From Tritrichomonas musculus (lineage: Eukaryota > Parabasalia > Tritrichomonadida > Tritrichomonadidae), in the NCBI GenBank assembly GCA_039105265.1, contig JAPFFF010000010.1, forward strand, positions 4,960,001-5,024,000: a DNA stretch of 64,000 bases, read 5' to 3'. The translations under genes were made by a program, and so were the position numbers. The notes under the pieces were generated by a model. It had not been told where the DNA came from. It worked only from the letters and a program-made list of their open reading frames with translations, and searched no databases. Below are positions 42,501-50,511 of the stretch, one piece after another. Numbering within the stretch: the stretch's first letter is position 1; every line of letters begins with the position of its first letter.

Positions 42501-42596
42501 ATTCGCCATATAAACTGAGCCGAATGATCCTTCTCCTATTTTATTTTTCTGTAATTCATAATCTGTAGTATTAAAAATAGCACCTTTGTTTTCCAT
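39591..42596 (-). CDS. pseudokinase with 16 Sel1 repeats
   Basis: This 1001-residue intracellular scaffold has a TKL-like kinase fold at residues 14-290, followed from about 360 by 16 Sel1/TPR-like repeats of 36 residues (e.g. ALYNLGLCYEEGKGVKKD). The P-loop GEGSFG (21-26), Lys43 and the helix-C Glu62 are intact. The catalytic loop reads HCNLKPEN (147-154) instead of HRDLKPEN, and DFG is DYI (167-169). Loss of the catalytic Asp predicts a non-phosphorylating ATP-binding module. A Ser/Asn/Lys-rich insert splits repeats 5 and 6 (about 555-600). DNA units of 108 bases show ongoing repeat homogenisation. Sel1 arrays usually assemble complexes, as in ERAD and bacterial signalling. The frame is fully open, whereas two relatives nearby are wrecked. 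Confidence 0.85.
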   Translation of the reverse strand: MENKGAIFNTTDYELQKNKIGEGSFGSVYMANNVKDHKKYAAKIIKIDENFNSQQQMIMIQESTLIHNLNHPSIAKFIGINFQSFNDPRKFEPSIISKYYKHGSLKKILDIEKKGIDDNNWNPTKKYICLLGIASAMKYLHKHNIIHCNLKPENILIGENYYPRVSDYIFTKPLLQPSNLTNKGEINQLYYKSPEFIKEEELAIPEIDVYAFAMLAYEIVTGKVPFYELDKSMTADDFINIISKGYRPQFADSVSKKMRNLITQCWSPNIHERPSFDEIFSQLSSDHSNYFNEKLDEKEIKDYLKKLSGYKHKTASHNEHKNKAKNNNNRCCSRSSEEFCRGLISLHGSQKEHNPTRALARLSRSSENGNSFASFLLGLLYENKEDFEKAEHFYMRSTNQENSFGLLRLGYCYTYGYGVNIDDNIAISYYRQAAELGNSYALCCIGKCYEEGKGVEKDYSKAIQCYQKSIDLGNAKSLFKLGLCYEEGKGVEKDYSKALEYYHKAADLGSAEALYSISMCYKEGKGVEKDGSKANEFYSKSAELGNSQAILNAHSGKQEESKEKSDSESLLSSNENDHNNKDNKNKKKSDADALYNLAHLYEKGKGVKQDYAKALEYYSKSAKQGDSDALFKLGEIYAKGKGVEQNYTKAIEYYEHSAKLDNTAALFKLAYLYETGQFVTRDYSKAVKFYQRLADLGNTDATFKLGYSYECGLGVEKDYTKAMSYYRKLADQGNCDAICRIGYLYDRGCGVKQDYSKAIEYYEKAAEKGDLTTLYNLGLCYEEGKGVKKDIATAIDYFQKSAKRGNASALYSLGLCYLNGQGVKQDYSKAAEYFVKSAERGNSNALFHVGLCYEKGRGIKQDASKAFEFFQKSAEKGNSNGFLYVGLCYEKGKGTKQDYAKAFDSFQKSADKGNSDALYNIGSCYEKGKGVKQDLSIAMEYYNKAAEQGNQDALFYLGCCFAKGRGVKQSYQKAIEYYQKAAQNGNSEAKTKLKKIQKKTK

Positions 42597-43509
42597 GAAT
42601 AATATTTTTATAATTAATTTTTATTTTATTATCAATTTATTTCTTTCAATTTTTTCCTGATATTGTTTCTGAAATTTCAATTCATAAATTTTGTTCGATA
42701 TTCAATTTTGGCGAATATCTCACAAAAATAGATTTAGCAATTGATTTGATTGTATTAAAAATTTATATTATCTCAATTTATTATATGTATTCTATTAAAA
42801 GTCTGAATAATCCCATCTCAATTTTTGATACATTATTTTAATTTTGAATTTACTAACCAAGTTAACTAAACGGGAAAAATATGAAAATTTATATTTATTT
42901 TTTTCACATAATTTAAATAAAAATTATTAGGTAAAAAAAGAAAATGAAAAAATTTATTTAAATTTGAAGCATTCACAATCTTCATTGAAACATTTCTCAA
43001 AATTATTTTTTATCTCAAAATAAAAAATATGTTTATTTTTATTAATAATAAATTTATCATTGAATAATATTTTTATTTTTGTTTTAAATATAATATTATA
43101 TATTTAGGAAATGTATTATCATGATTTATTATCCATATTCGAAGATTCGCTACCATAATTTTTTCAAATTATTATTGGCCAATTTACAAATGCATTTATC
43201 TTCAAAATTTATATTTGATGCAAAAATATTTTTTGGTAATTTATAATTTTTATTAACAAATATTTTATTTTAATATTATAAAAATAATGTAAAATTAAAT
43301 GAAAACATTTTTAATTAGAAAAAATATCAAAATTATTATTTTGATGAATATATGTCTAAAAATATAAGTATATTTGTCAATATTGATTCGGCAAGCAGTT
43401 ATTTGAAAAGAAAGTCTTTATTTTTTGCAAAAAAATATATTATAAAAACAAATGTAATAACAATAAAACGAATGATTCATTATTTAATAATTTTAAGACT
43501 ACATTTAGT
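42597..43509. other. intergenic, no gene seen
   Basis: Extremely AT-rich spacer upstream of the Sel1 pseudokinase gene. Nothing recognised. Confidence 0.5.
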
Positions 43510-43892
43510 CCAGATCTTTCAGAAGTACAATATATTCTTGGTATTATTTATTATGAAGGAGAATATGTATCACGCGATATCGACAAATCAATTCATAATT
43601 TAGCTCTGGTAGTTAATCAGAATCATTTAAAAGCTCATTGCGAACTTGGAATTATTTATTATGAAGGAAAATAAATTTCACGAGATATTGGCAAAATCGA
43701 TCCATTTCACTTTGACAGCATTATAATTTTAAAAATCATCCAGTATCACAATATGCTCTTGGTATTATATATTATGATGGAATATTTGTTCGAAAAAATG
43801 TCAACAAATCGATTTATTATATAATAAAATATACCAATTTCAAAAAATATTCTCAAGTGTATCATTATTTTTATATTGGACTCATTATTTAA
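43510..43892 (+). pseudogene. Sel1-repeat gene fragment, decayed
   Basis: Three Sel1-like units are readable in two frames: YILGIIYYEGEYVSRDIDKS and HCELGIIYYEGK, then after a stop at 43672-43674 and a frame change QYALGIIYYDGIFVRKNV up to a stop at 43890-43892. They resemble the units in the kinase-Sel1 pseudogene at 50495-52789 (FYLGEIHYRGEYITRDINKS) more than the intact gene at 39591. There is no kinase part. It converges tail to tail with the kinase/PARP-like pseudogene 35 bases away. Confidence 0.65.
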
Positions 43893-43926
43893 CGCTTTCT
43901 TCTAATTAAAATTGGCTATGTTGATG

Positions 43927-46110
43927 TCAGGAATCATCAGTACCAGGATATGGCAATTCTATCAACGGATCACTTTCATCTGACACTTCCCTCAGATTAA
44001 TGCTCATTTGAATTCGATATTGATTCACAAGTTCTTCTGCCAATCTCTTGATTTTATCTATTTTCACTCCGCATTTGGCCAATGTAATTATGTGTGACGA
44101 GTCATCTGTATAAAGAACGTTTTTCCTCATTCCTGACAATTCAGCCACTCTTCTGTCTTTTGAGCAAATCAAGAAGATGCATTTAACTCCTATAAAATTA
44201 TTTGTCGCATCGATTATTTCTTTTGCTGTTTCTTTCCTACCGACGCTGACAATTAATTTCACTGTATTCAAAAATGCTTCCTTTCACGTAAATATTCACT
44301 TCAACAGCTCTTCGAATCTCATCCAAAATTGCGTGGTCCACATCACCTCTGTCATCAATCCAAATCATGAAGTGATCTGTCCTCTTTATTGTGAATGATA
44401 AAATCGGAATGATTTGATTAGGATCTGCGAAAACGTACTCGTAAGCTGCAATCAAATTCTTCCCAATATTATTTTCATAGATTGGATAAAACCTTGTCGA
44501 ACTGCCGACGAGAACTTTGTGGATTCCATTGTTACAGACAACATCAGGTAAGGGAGACGATTTGCCCATCGATTTCTGGTTGGCTCGGTTGGATTTATAT
44601 TGAGAACATTTTGTTGTAGATTGCCGTGCAGCAAATGACGGACGCCGTTCGATTGAATCTCAATATGTGTCGATTGTTTGAATACATCGAAGCATAGAAA
44701 ATGTCGTCTGTCGCATAGATGCCGACTCCGTAATAACCTCGGTCTTTCGTGTCATCATCGTCTTCTTTGACTTCGGGCTTATCAAAATGATTGCCAACGA
44801 TTCCGAAGTGGCCCTTCAGTTGCGATCCATGATATAGAAAGCACTCTGAAGTCTCACATCCATATTTACGAATGCAATCTTTTATTTCTTCGTATTTGTC
44901 AAAGAACTTGTTCGCAATGATCGTCTCGCCAGTGACGATGAACTCGTATTTGCTCTTTTCGATTTCTTTTCGAACTTGTTCTTCTGACGACTCAAACATG
45001 TCAAAATGATCAAAAATGAAGCCAAGATTTTTATTCTCAATCCTCTGCCTCTTCAGCTTCCCAATGAAGCTCGCCGTCGATCAAATTGAGAATTCCAGGG
45101 CTCTGAAAAATGTTGACTGACTTTTTCTGAAAGTACTTTCTGACTTCGTCATCATCAGGAACTTCAAAGGTCTGCTTTTCAAAATTACCAACAATCGGCT
45201 CTTTCAAAGGCGGGTTCAACTTTGCCTTGACTTCTTCAATCATCTCTCTGCAGGCCTCCTCATCCATCTCGAACTCTTCCGAAGCGACGAAAGCAATCAC
45301 AATGAATGTGCTTCCCTTGCGGATGCGTGTGATAGACATGCAGTCGGGGAGAATTTCAATGATCTTCTTGAAGTCGATTTCACTCGGTGATCGTTCAAAG
45401 TGAAATGTGACGGTTGGACAGAAATATTTGAAGTCTTCATTCAAAACTAACGAATCATTCAGTGTCTCAGAATCAATGAAAATGTCGTCCTTCCCGCAAA
45501 ATTCAATGCTCGTGCTGGAGACAAAAGGAGAGAATGTTTCATCGATGATCTTGTCACAGTAGTCATTTACAAATTTCTGTGGCAGTTCTTTCAATCTCTC
45601 AAAACGGTCGAAGTCGTCGTGACACATGAAAATTGCGTCCTCAACGAAAATGATTTCTTTTTCATTGAACTTTTTCAAGCAAACAGAGCATTCTATTCCT
45701 GATGAATCTGCATTTCGTGAAAATTTTTTGTCATCACTTTTTGATAAGATATTTGGTCGTTTGATTTTTTGAATGTACTCTGAAAACAACTTCTTATCAA
45801 TCGAGTCGTTGTTAAATAGTGGTGATTCAAGTGTGTTGCAGATTTCGGTGAAATTTGGACGTTGTGAAGGATTTTGTTGCCAGCACTTTTTGATAAGATC
45901 TAGCCAACAATCAGGAACAGAATTTATAAACTTGGGTCGGTTGCCTTTTAAGATTTCACTCACTACAATATAAGGTGTTAATTCTTTAAATGGTTCTGTT
46001 TTTGTTATAAGGTAATATAATGTCATTCCAAAGGAATATGAATCGCCTGACTTGGTATATTTAGTTGTATACTCCACCAATTCAGGTTTAAAACATTTTA
46101 TGCGTAATTT
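43927..46110 (-). pseudogene. kinase C-lobe + PARP-like ADP-ribosyltransferase + receiver-like protein, frameshifted
   Basis: Four consecutive minus-strand frames join into one protein. Frame 45037-46110 opens without ATG at a kinase KPELVEY…SGDSYSFGMTLYYLIT…RPNF segment (the N-lobe and catalytic loop are absent). It continues through a C-x-x-C motif (GIECSVC) and an ITRIRKGSTFIVIAF domain. Shifts near 45045, 44595 and 44250 lead into a PARP-like fold: FLYHGS, YYGVGIYATDDIFYASMYS and AAYEYVFADPNQIIPI place the His, Tyr and Glu of the H-Y-E triad. A last section, VKCIFLICSKDRR…NVLYTDD, looks like a response-regulator-like domain. The centre (45000-45700) is less AT-rich than its ends. It may be a pseudogene, or the shifts may be assembly errors. 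The missing kinase half is harder to explain by errors. Confidence 0.7.
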
Positions 46111-46149
46111 ATAATAAAATTCACATCTCTCGTTGTTTTTACAGGTAAA

Positions 46150-46190
46150 TATATACTATAACCGTTAAAAATGACCGTTAAAGTAGGGAC
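46150..46190. promoter_or_regulatory. paired ACCGTTAAA motifs between divergent genes
   Basis: ACCGTTAAA occurs twice in the short gap between the kinase/PARP-like gene and the acyl-CoA synthetase gene, about 16 bases apart. Its complement TTTAACGGT contains AACGG, a Myb-type core. Trichomonads use Myb-like factors at promoters, so these may be operators. This is inference from motif similarity only. Confidence 0.3.
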
Positions 46191-46289
46191 ATTTGTCTCT
46201 GCCCTTAGGCTAAATAACATTTCAAAATTTTTAAATTGTTTTCATAAAATTTGTCAGTAAAAAAGTTTATTAAAATTTGTTAATTAAAA

Positions 46290-46294
46290 TCACT
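46290..46294 (+). promoter_or_regulatory. Initiator-like TCACT
   Basis: TCACT fits TCAYW and lies 8 bases before the ATG at 46302, giving a leader of about 10 bases, typical for trichomonads. Confidence 0.5.
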
Positions 46295-46301
46295 TAATAA
46301 A

Positions 46302-49160
46302 ATGATAAGCAAGTTTTTAAATAAGAACTTTGCAAAGTACAAAGATAGACCACTTTTTGGTACACGAAAATCATATAGTAATCAATTTGAATGGTCAACA
46401 TATCAAGATATCTATATCAAGTCTCAACATCTTGCATTTTTTCTATCCAAAAATATTACAATTCCTCCTGCTGATGTTTTCCCCTTTGGAACAGTATGCA
46501 TATGTTCCGAAAACTGCGAAGAATGGATGATTGCAGATTTTGCATGCAGTTTACTAGGTCTTGTTTCAGTTGGATTTCACTCCTCATGGCCATTAGAAGA
46601 ATCTATTACCATATCCAATGACATCTACGCGTCAGCTGCCATTGTTGGCTCCAAGCAGCTAGATTATTTCCTCAAAATCGCCGAAAAGCAAAAATCGCTT
46701 AAATTAATCATTTGTATTGACGATGAAAATGCACAGAAAAACTCCAATATTATTTCACTTTCCGACATTTACAAGATCCCACTTGAATCGTTCGAAACTC
46801 TCCCAAACGACTACCATACGATCATTTACAGCAGCGGCACAACTGGCTCGCCGAAAGGTCTTCCTGTAACTCGCAAACGGTGGCTCTACGACGCCGAGCA
46901 CGGTCCTTTTCAAGAGGGCGAGAGGTCGGTCTGTCTATCGTTCAGTTCACTAGCGCACGGAATGGATCGCGGCATCGTCTGGCAGCTTCTTCATGTTGGC
47001 GGACAAATAGCCTTCGCGCGGAATGACTTCGAAGGAATTCTTCAAGATGCGAAGACGATTGAACCATCGTTGATAATGTCGATGCCGCACCTTTGGAACG
47101 ATCTCTATCACAAATACAAAGATGTCATTCAAAAGTTGATCGTTGAGTATTTAGAAAAAGTTGAGAAGATAACGAGTCCTAGTCAAAACTTGATCGACCT
47201 TCTTGTCAATTGTTGCGAGGAGGAAAATCAGAAGAACCCAATCATAACGGACATCCTGAAGGAAGCGAAAGAGACCATTATAAACTCAGTTGGAACGAAA
47301 TGCAAAGTCATTGGAACAGGCGGTTCTTCGATCAGTGACCAAGTGCTCCACTTTTTGAAAGACATTTTCAAAGAGGCTCAAATTTTCAATGCATACGGAA
47401 CAACTGAAGTTCCGGGCATCTCTACAAACGGAAGGATATCAGACAACATTGAATTGAAGCTCGTCGACTGTCCCGAATGTGGCTATGTTTCAACTGAAAC
47501 CGACAAGGTAGGTGAAATTGTGGTCAAAATGCCAGACATGGTCACTGCTTACTGGGGAAACAGAGAAGAGTCGATCAGATCGACAAGGCAGAATTTCAAG
47601 GACGGTTGGTACTACACCCAGGACATTGGAAGACTAGACTCATCGGGAAACTTGTCAATCATTGACAGAAAGTCGGACTTGGTCGAGCTCTACGTCAACG
47701 GAAGAAGCGAGTGGTTCCCGACTGGGCCTCTCGAGAACCTCTACCTGAGCAGCTCAAAACTGATCAAGAACATCTACTTGCACGGCGACAGAATGCAGAG
47801 TTACATGGTGGCGGTTGTTGTTCCAATTGAGAGTGAAAAAGTTTCACGTCATCAAATTTTGAATGAATTGAGAGAAACCGCCAAAGCTCACAATTTAGGT
47901 CCTTCAAAAATTCCACGTGGAATTGTGATCAGTGACCACGAATGGACGCCTTCAACCGGTGAACTGTCGCCCACAAACAAGCTAAGAAGATCGGTTTTAT
48001 TGAAAAACTTCAAGGGCCAAATAGACTCAGAATATACACGAATAACCGTTCTCGAAGAGAAGAAAGAGAAAATCAAGAAAGATGAGAACTTCGACTACAT
48101 TGATTACAAGTTCATGTGTGACGATGAAGAAGACAGTCAGACCCTTGATGAAATCTTTCGACCAATTAGGGATTCAATTCTAAAACTTAGAGAAATAGCG
48201 GTTACTTCGCGCGAGAAGATGGAAAAGTATGAAGAAAAAGTGTCACAAGAAACGCAAGAACTCAAAACCAAATGTTTCAAAGAGAACGATCAAGCCTTTT
48301 TGAAAATTGAAGACGATGTTTCATTTTCGAACTTTTTCAATACAGTCAGCCAAAATAAAGAATTGGTCACCGAAGCTTGCAAGGATCGTGAGAACGCGAG
48401 ATATGCCGGTGATCCTGATTTGCAAGCCGTTGATGGTCAAATTAACCGCCAAATTCACCATCTGGTTGAAGTAGCCTCTGAAATTGGCGAGAGTCTTCCA
48501 TATCAAATCACCTGCGGCCTGGTCAAGCTTTCCCCGGCGCAAATCAAGGACAGGAAAGGAAATTGCCTCTCAGAGTCGCAGGCGCCTTCCTCCTGGGAAG
48601 TCTGGTGCGACATGTGCGGAGACCTGATTGAAGTCGGCAAGCATGGCGAAGGAACGCCGAGGTACAAATGCCTCGACTGCAGCAAGGTCTATTGTTGCAG
48701 CTGCTATGAAAAACTGGCCAAATTGAAGGTAATGGCAGAATCTCACAAAAAGTGGAAGATACCATTTGAATGCTTTACAAACAATCATTACTTATCAAAA
48801 GAAAATATGAAATTTTTGAGAACTGAATTGAATACTTTACGATCATCAAAATCATTGTCTGAAATTTTTGAGAAGATTCACTTTTTGTATGGTAACCGAA
48901 TTTTAATTGGCAGAAATGAAAATTGTGACAAAATTGTCACATATAACGAGGCACACGATCACTTGGCTGACAGTGGAAATAAAATCATTCAAATGATCAA
49001 GAATGACATTGATCAAAATGACCAAGAAATCATTCATAAATTGTTTTTGAATAAAATTGACGATTGGCCAGTAATTGTGCACGTGAAGAAAGATGAAATT
49101 GAGAGTGTTGTCGTGTGGAACACAATGTATAATGGTGGACGTTTAATAATTGATAATTAG
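46302..49160 (+). CDS. long-chain acyl-CoA synthetase-like (AMP-binding) with ZZ zinc finger
   Basis: This 952-residue protein opens with an adenylate-forming domain (residues 1 to about 560). Visible are the P-loop YSSGTTGSPKGLPVTRKRW, the acceptor motif NAYGTTEVPG, and DGWYYTQDIGRLDSSGNLSIIDRKSD. It should activate long-chain fatty acids as CoA thioesters using ATP. A charged helical linker (about 590-690) leads to a Cys-rich segment CDMCGD…RYKCLDCSKVYCCSCYEKL (about 770-810) that looks like a ZZ-type zinc finger. The last ~140 residues include GNRILIGRN…KIVTYNEAHDHLADSG, which resembles the first part of another AMP-binding domain, as if a tandem copy were cut short. The middle (46860-48720) is much less AT-rich than both ends. 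There is no signal peptide; cytosolic or membrane-peripheral location is likely. Confidence 0.8.
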   Translation: MISKFLNKNFAKYKDRPLFGTRKSYSNQFEWSTYQDIYIKSQHLAFFLSKNITIPPADVFPFGTVCICSENCEEWMIADFACSLLGLVSVGFHSSWPLEESITISNDIYASAAIVGSKQLDYFLKIAEKQKSLKLIICIDDENAQKNSNIISLSDIYKIPLESFETLPNDYHTIIYSSGTTGSPKGLPVTRKRWLYDAEHGPFQEGERSVCLSFSSLAHGMDRGIVWQLLHVGGQIAFARNDFEGILQDAKTIEPSLIMSMPHLWNDLYHKYKDVIQKLIVEYLEKVEKITSPSQNLIDLLVNCCEEENQKNPIITDILKEAKETIINSVGTKCKVIGTGGSSISDQVLHFLKDIFKEAQIFNAYGTTEVPGISTNGRISDNIELKLVDCPECGYVSTETDKVGEIVVKMPDMVTAYWGNREESIRSTRQNFKDGWYYTQDIGRLDSSGNLSIIDRKSDLVELYVNGRSEWFPTGPLENLYLSSSKLIKNIYLHGDRMQSYMVAVVVPIESEKVSRHQILNELRETAKAHNLGPSKIPRGIVISDHEWTPSTGELSPTNKLRRSVLLKNFKGQIDSEYTRITVLEEKKEKIKKDENFDYIDYKFMCDDEEDSQTLDEIFRPIRDSILKLREIAVTSREKMEKYEEKVSQETQELKTKCFKENDQAFLKIEDDVSFSNFFNTVSQNKELVTEACKDRENARYAGDPDLQAVDGQINRQIHHLVEVASEIGESLPYQITCGLVKLSPAQIKDRKGNCLSESQAPSSWEVWCDMCGDLIEVGKHGEGTPRYKCLDCSKVYCCSCYEKLAKLKVMAESHKKWKIPFECFTNNHYLSKENMKFLRTELNTLRSSKSLSEIFEKIHFLYGNRILIGRNENCDKIVTYNEAHDHLADSGNKIIQMIKNDIDQNDQEIIHKLFLNKIDDWPVIVHVKKDEIESVVVWNTMYNGGRLIIDN

Positions 49161-49241
49161 TTATGATAAAAAGATTTTAATTTATTATTTTGCATTCATT
49201 TTATAAAAAAATTTTAGTATAACTGTTTTTTATTGGATAGG

Positions 49242-49615
49242 ATGACAACTACATTATTTGCACATCCCTATCTTAAAAGTTTCAATCATGCAAATTTAAA
49301 CATTGTTGTAGATGGTATTTCTAAAAAAAGCATTAAATTTGAAGTTCTTGATCTATGTAACGATAAATTTGATGTAGTTATGGTTTTTTTTCAAAAGAAT
49401 AAAAAAAAACAGATCTACTAGTTTTTTCTTCATTACTTGATTATTGATTTCATTACTTGATATACACATCTCAAGCTCCATCAATGTTTTTTGCACCAAA
49501 CTTCAAAAAATACTTTATCATTAGGCTTAATAGCATTGGAATGAAAAATGTTTCAATGCATAATTGTGACCAAAACATCGAGAAAACTTCCTCAAAAAAG
49601 TTTTTGAATGAGTAA
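49242..49615 (+). pseudogene. remnant of a flavodoxin-fold NAD(P)H:quinone reductase
   Basis: The frame from the ATG at 49242 begins MTTTLFAHPYLKSFNHANLN and VDGISKKSIKFEVLDLCNDKFD, the FMN-binding start of MdaB/NQO-type flavoproteins (typically AHPxxxSFNHA). It stops after about 59 codons. From about 49466 to a stop at 49613-49615 another frame gives SQAPSMFFAPNFKKYFIIRL and GMKNVSMHNCDQNIEKTSSK, the expected C-terminal helix of the same family. The middle, with the catalytic and FMN-contact loops, is missing. It is an internally deleted pseudogene directly downstream of the acyl-CoA synthetase. Confidence 0.6.
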
Positions 49616-50494
49616 AATAAAATTTTATTAATATAATAAGGATTTTATTTATTTTAGAATGAATTCAAAATTGAGAGAGCAAATCTTAAAGAAAAGCTAT
49701 TGTTTATAGAAGTAAAAGTAAATTATTCAATGTCATGTTGTTATCTGATTTTGTTATATAAATTATAAACTGCTTTCAATCTGACGAGAACATAACTTTT
49801 TGTGTTTTATATCAACTTTTTGAAAAGAAAGCTAAAATTTTAAAAATAGAATAATTTAAGATCCAAAAGCAAATATATACATTTAGATCCAATGACCCAA
49901 ATTCATCGTCAAAAAAGGATGAACCAGCAATTTTATTAGTCCAAAGATCCAATAAATCTCGAATGTTGTTTCCAAGCTAATTATAAAGTTTATTTTCAAA
50001 TTAGCATCTCAGGAATTTGCAAAATGGGCATACCAAATAAAATGTTCTTGTTATTATTAGCAATATTTATGCAACGCGCGATATCAAAATTCTTATTATA
50101 ACCTAATAATAATCATTTTTTCCAAAAAAGAATGTAATCAAAAAAAGTGGTGCATCAAAAAAAGATACGAGAACCTTTCATAAATATTTTTTTATTCGTT
50201 CTACTATCAATTATCATATACATTAATAATGTTAATATATCTTCACAAAAAAAGTTTTAAATTTAGTTATTTACACATTATAGATATTTTGTAGCATATG
50301 TGTATGGAGAACTGATGAAAAAATCTCATAAATTTGTTAATTCTATCAATAAAATTAAAATTTTTTAAAAACTCGTTTTTTTCGATCTGACAGGAACAAA
50401 ATGAATACTTTACAACATTTGTAAAAACATTTATGAATAGAATTATTTTGTAAATAACGTGTTTTTATTCAATTCCATTCAATTTTTGTTCCCG
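49616..50494. other. non-coding stretch, mostly the TA-flanked element
   Basis: No gene seen. Most of it is the inverted-repeat element at 49768-50511, which abuts the kinase-Sel1 pseudogene. Confidence 0.5.
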
Positions 50495-50511
50495 TCAGAT
50501 TGGAAACAGTT
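49768..50511. mobile_element. TA-flanked inverted-repeat element at the 3' end of a kinase-Sel1 pseudogene
   Basis: A 28-base inverted pair with three mismatches lies at 49765-49792 and 50487-50514 (core CAATCTGACG, ending AACTG/CAGTT), with TA at both outer edges. A third related copy of the core, ATCTGACAGGAACAAAAT, lies inside at about 50385. It is 744 bases, non-coding and Tc1/mariner-like by its TA target. The last few codons of the pseudogene frame at 50495 are made by its right end. Confidence 0.55.
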
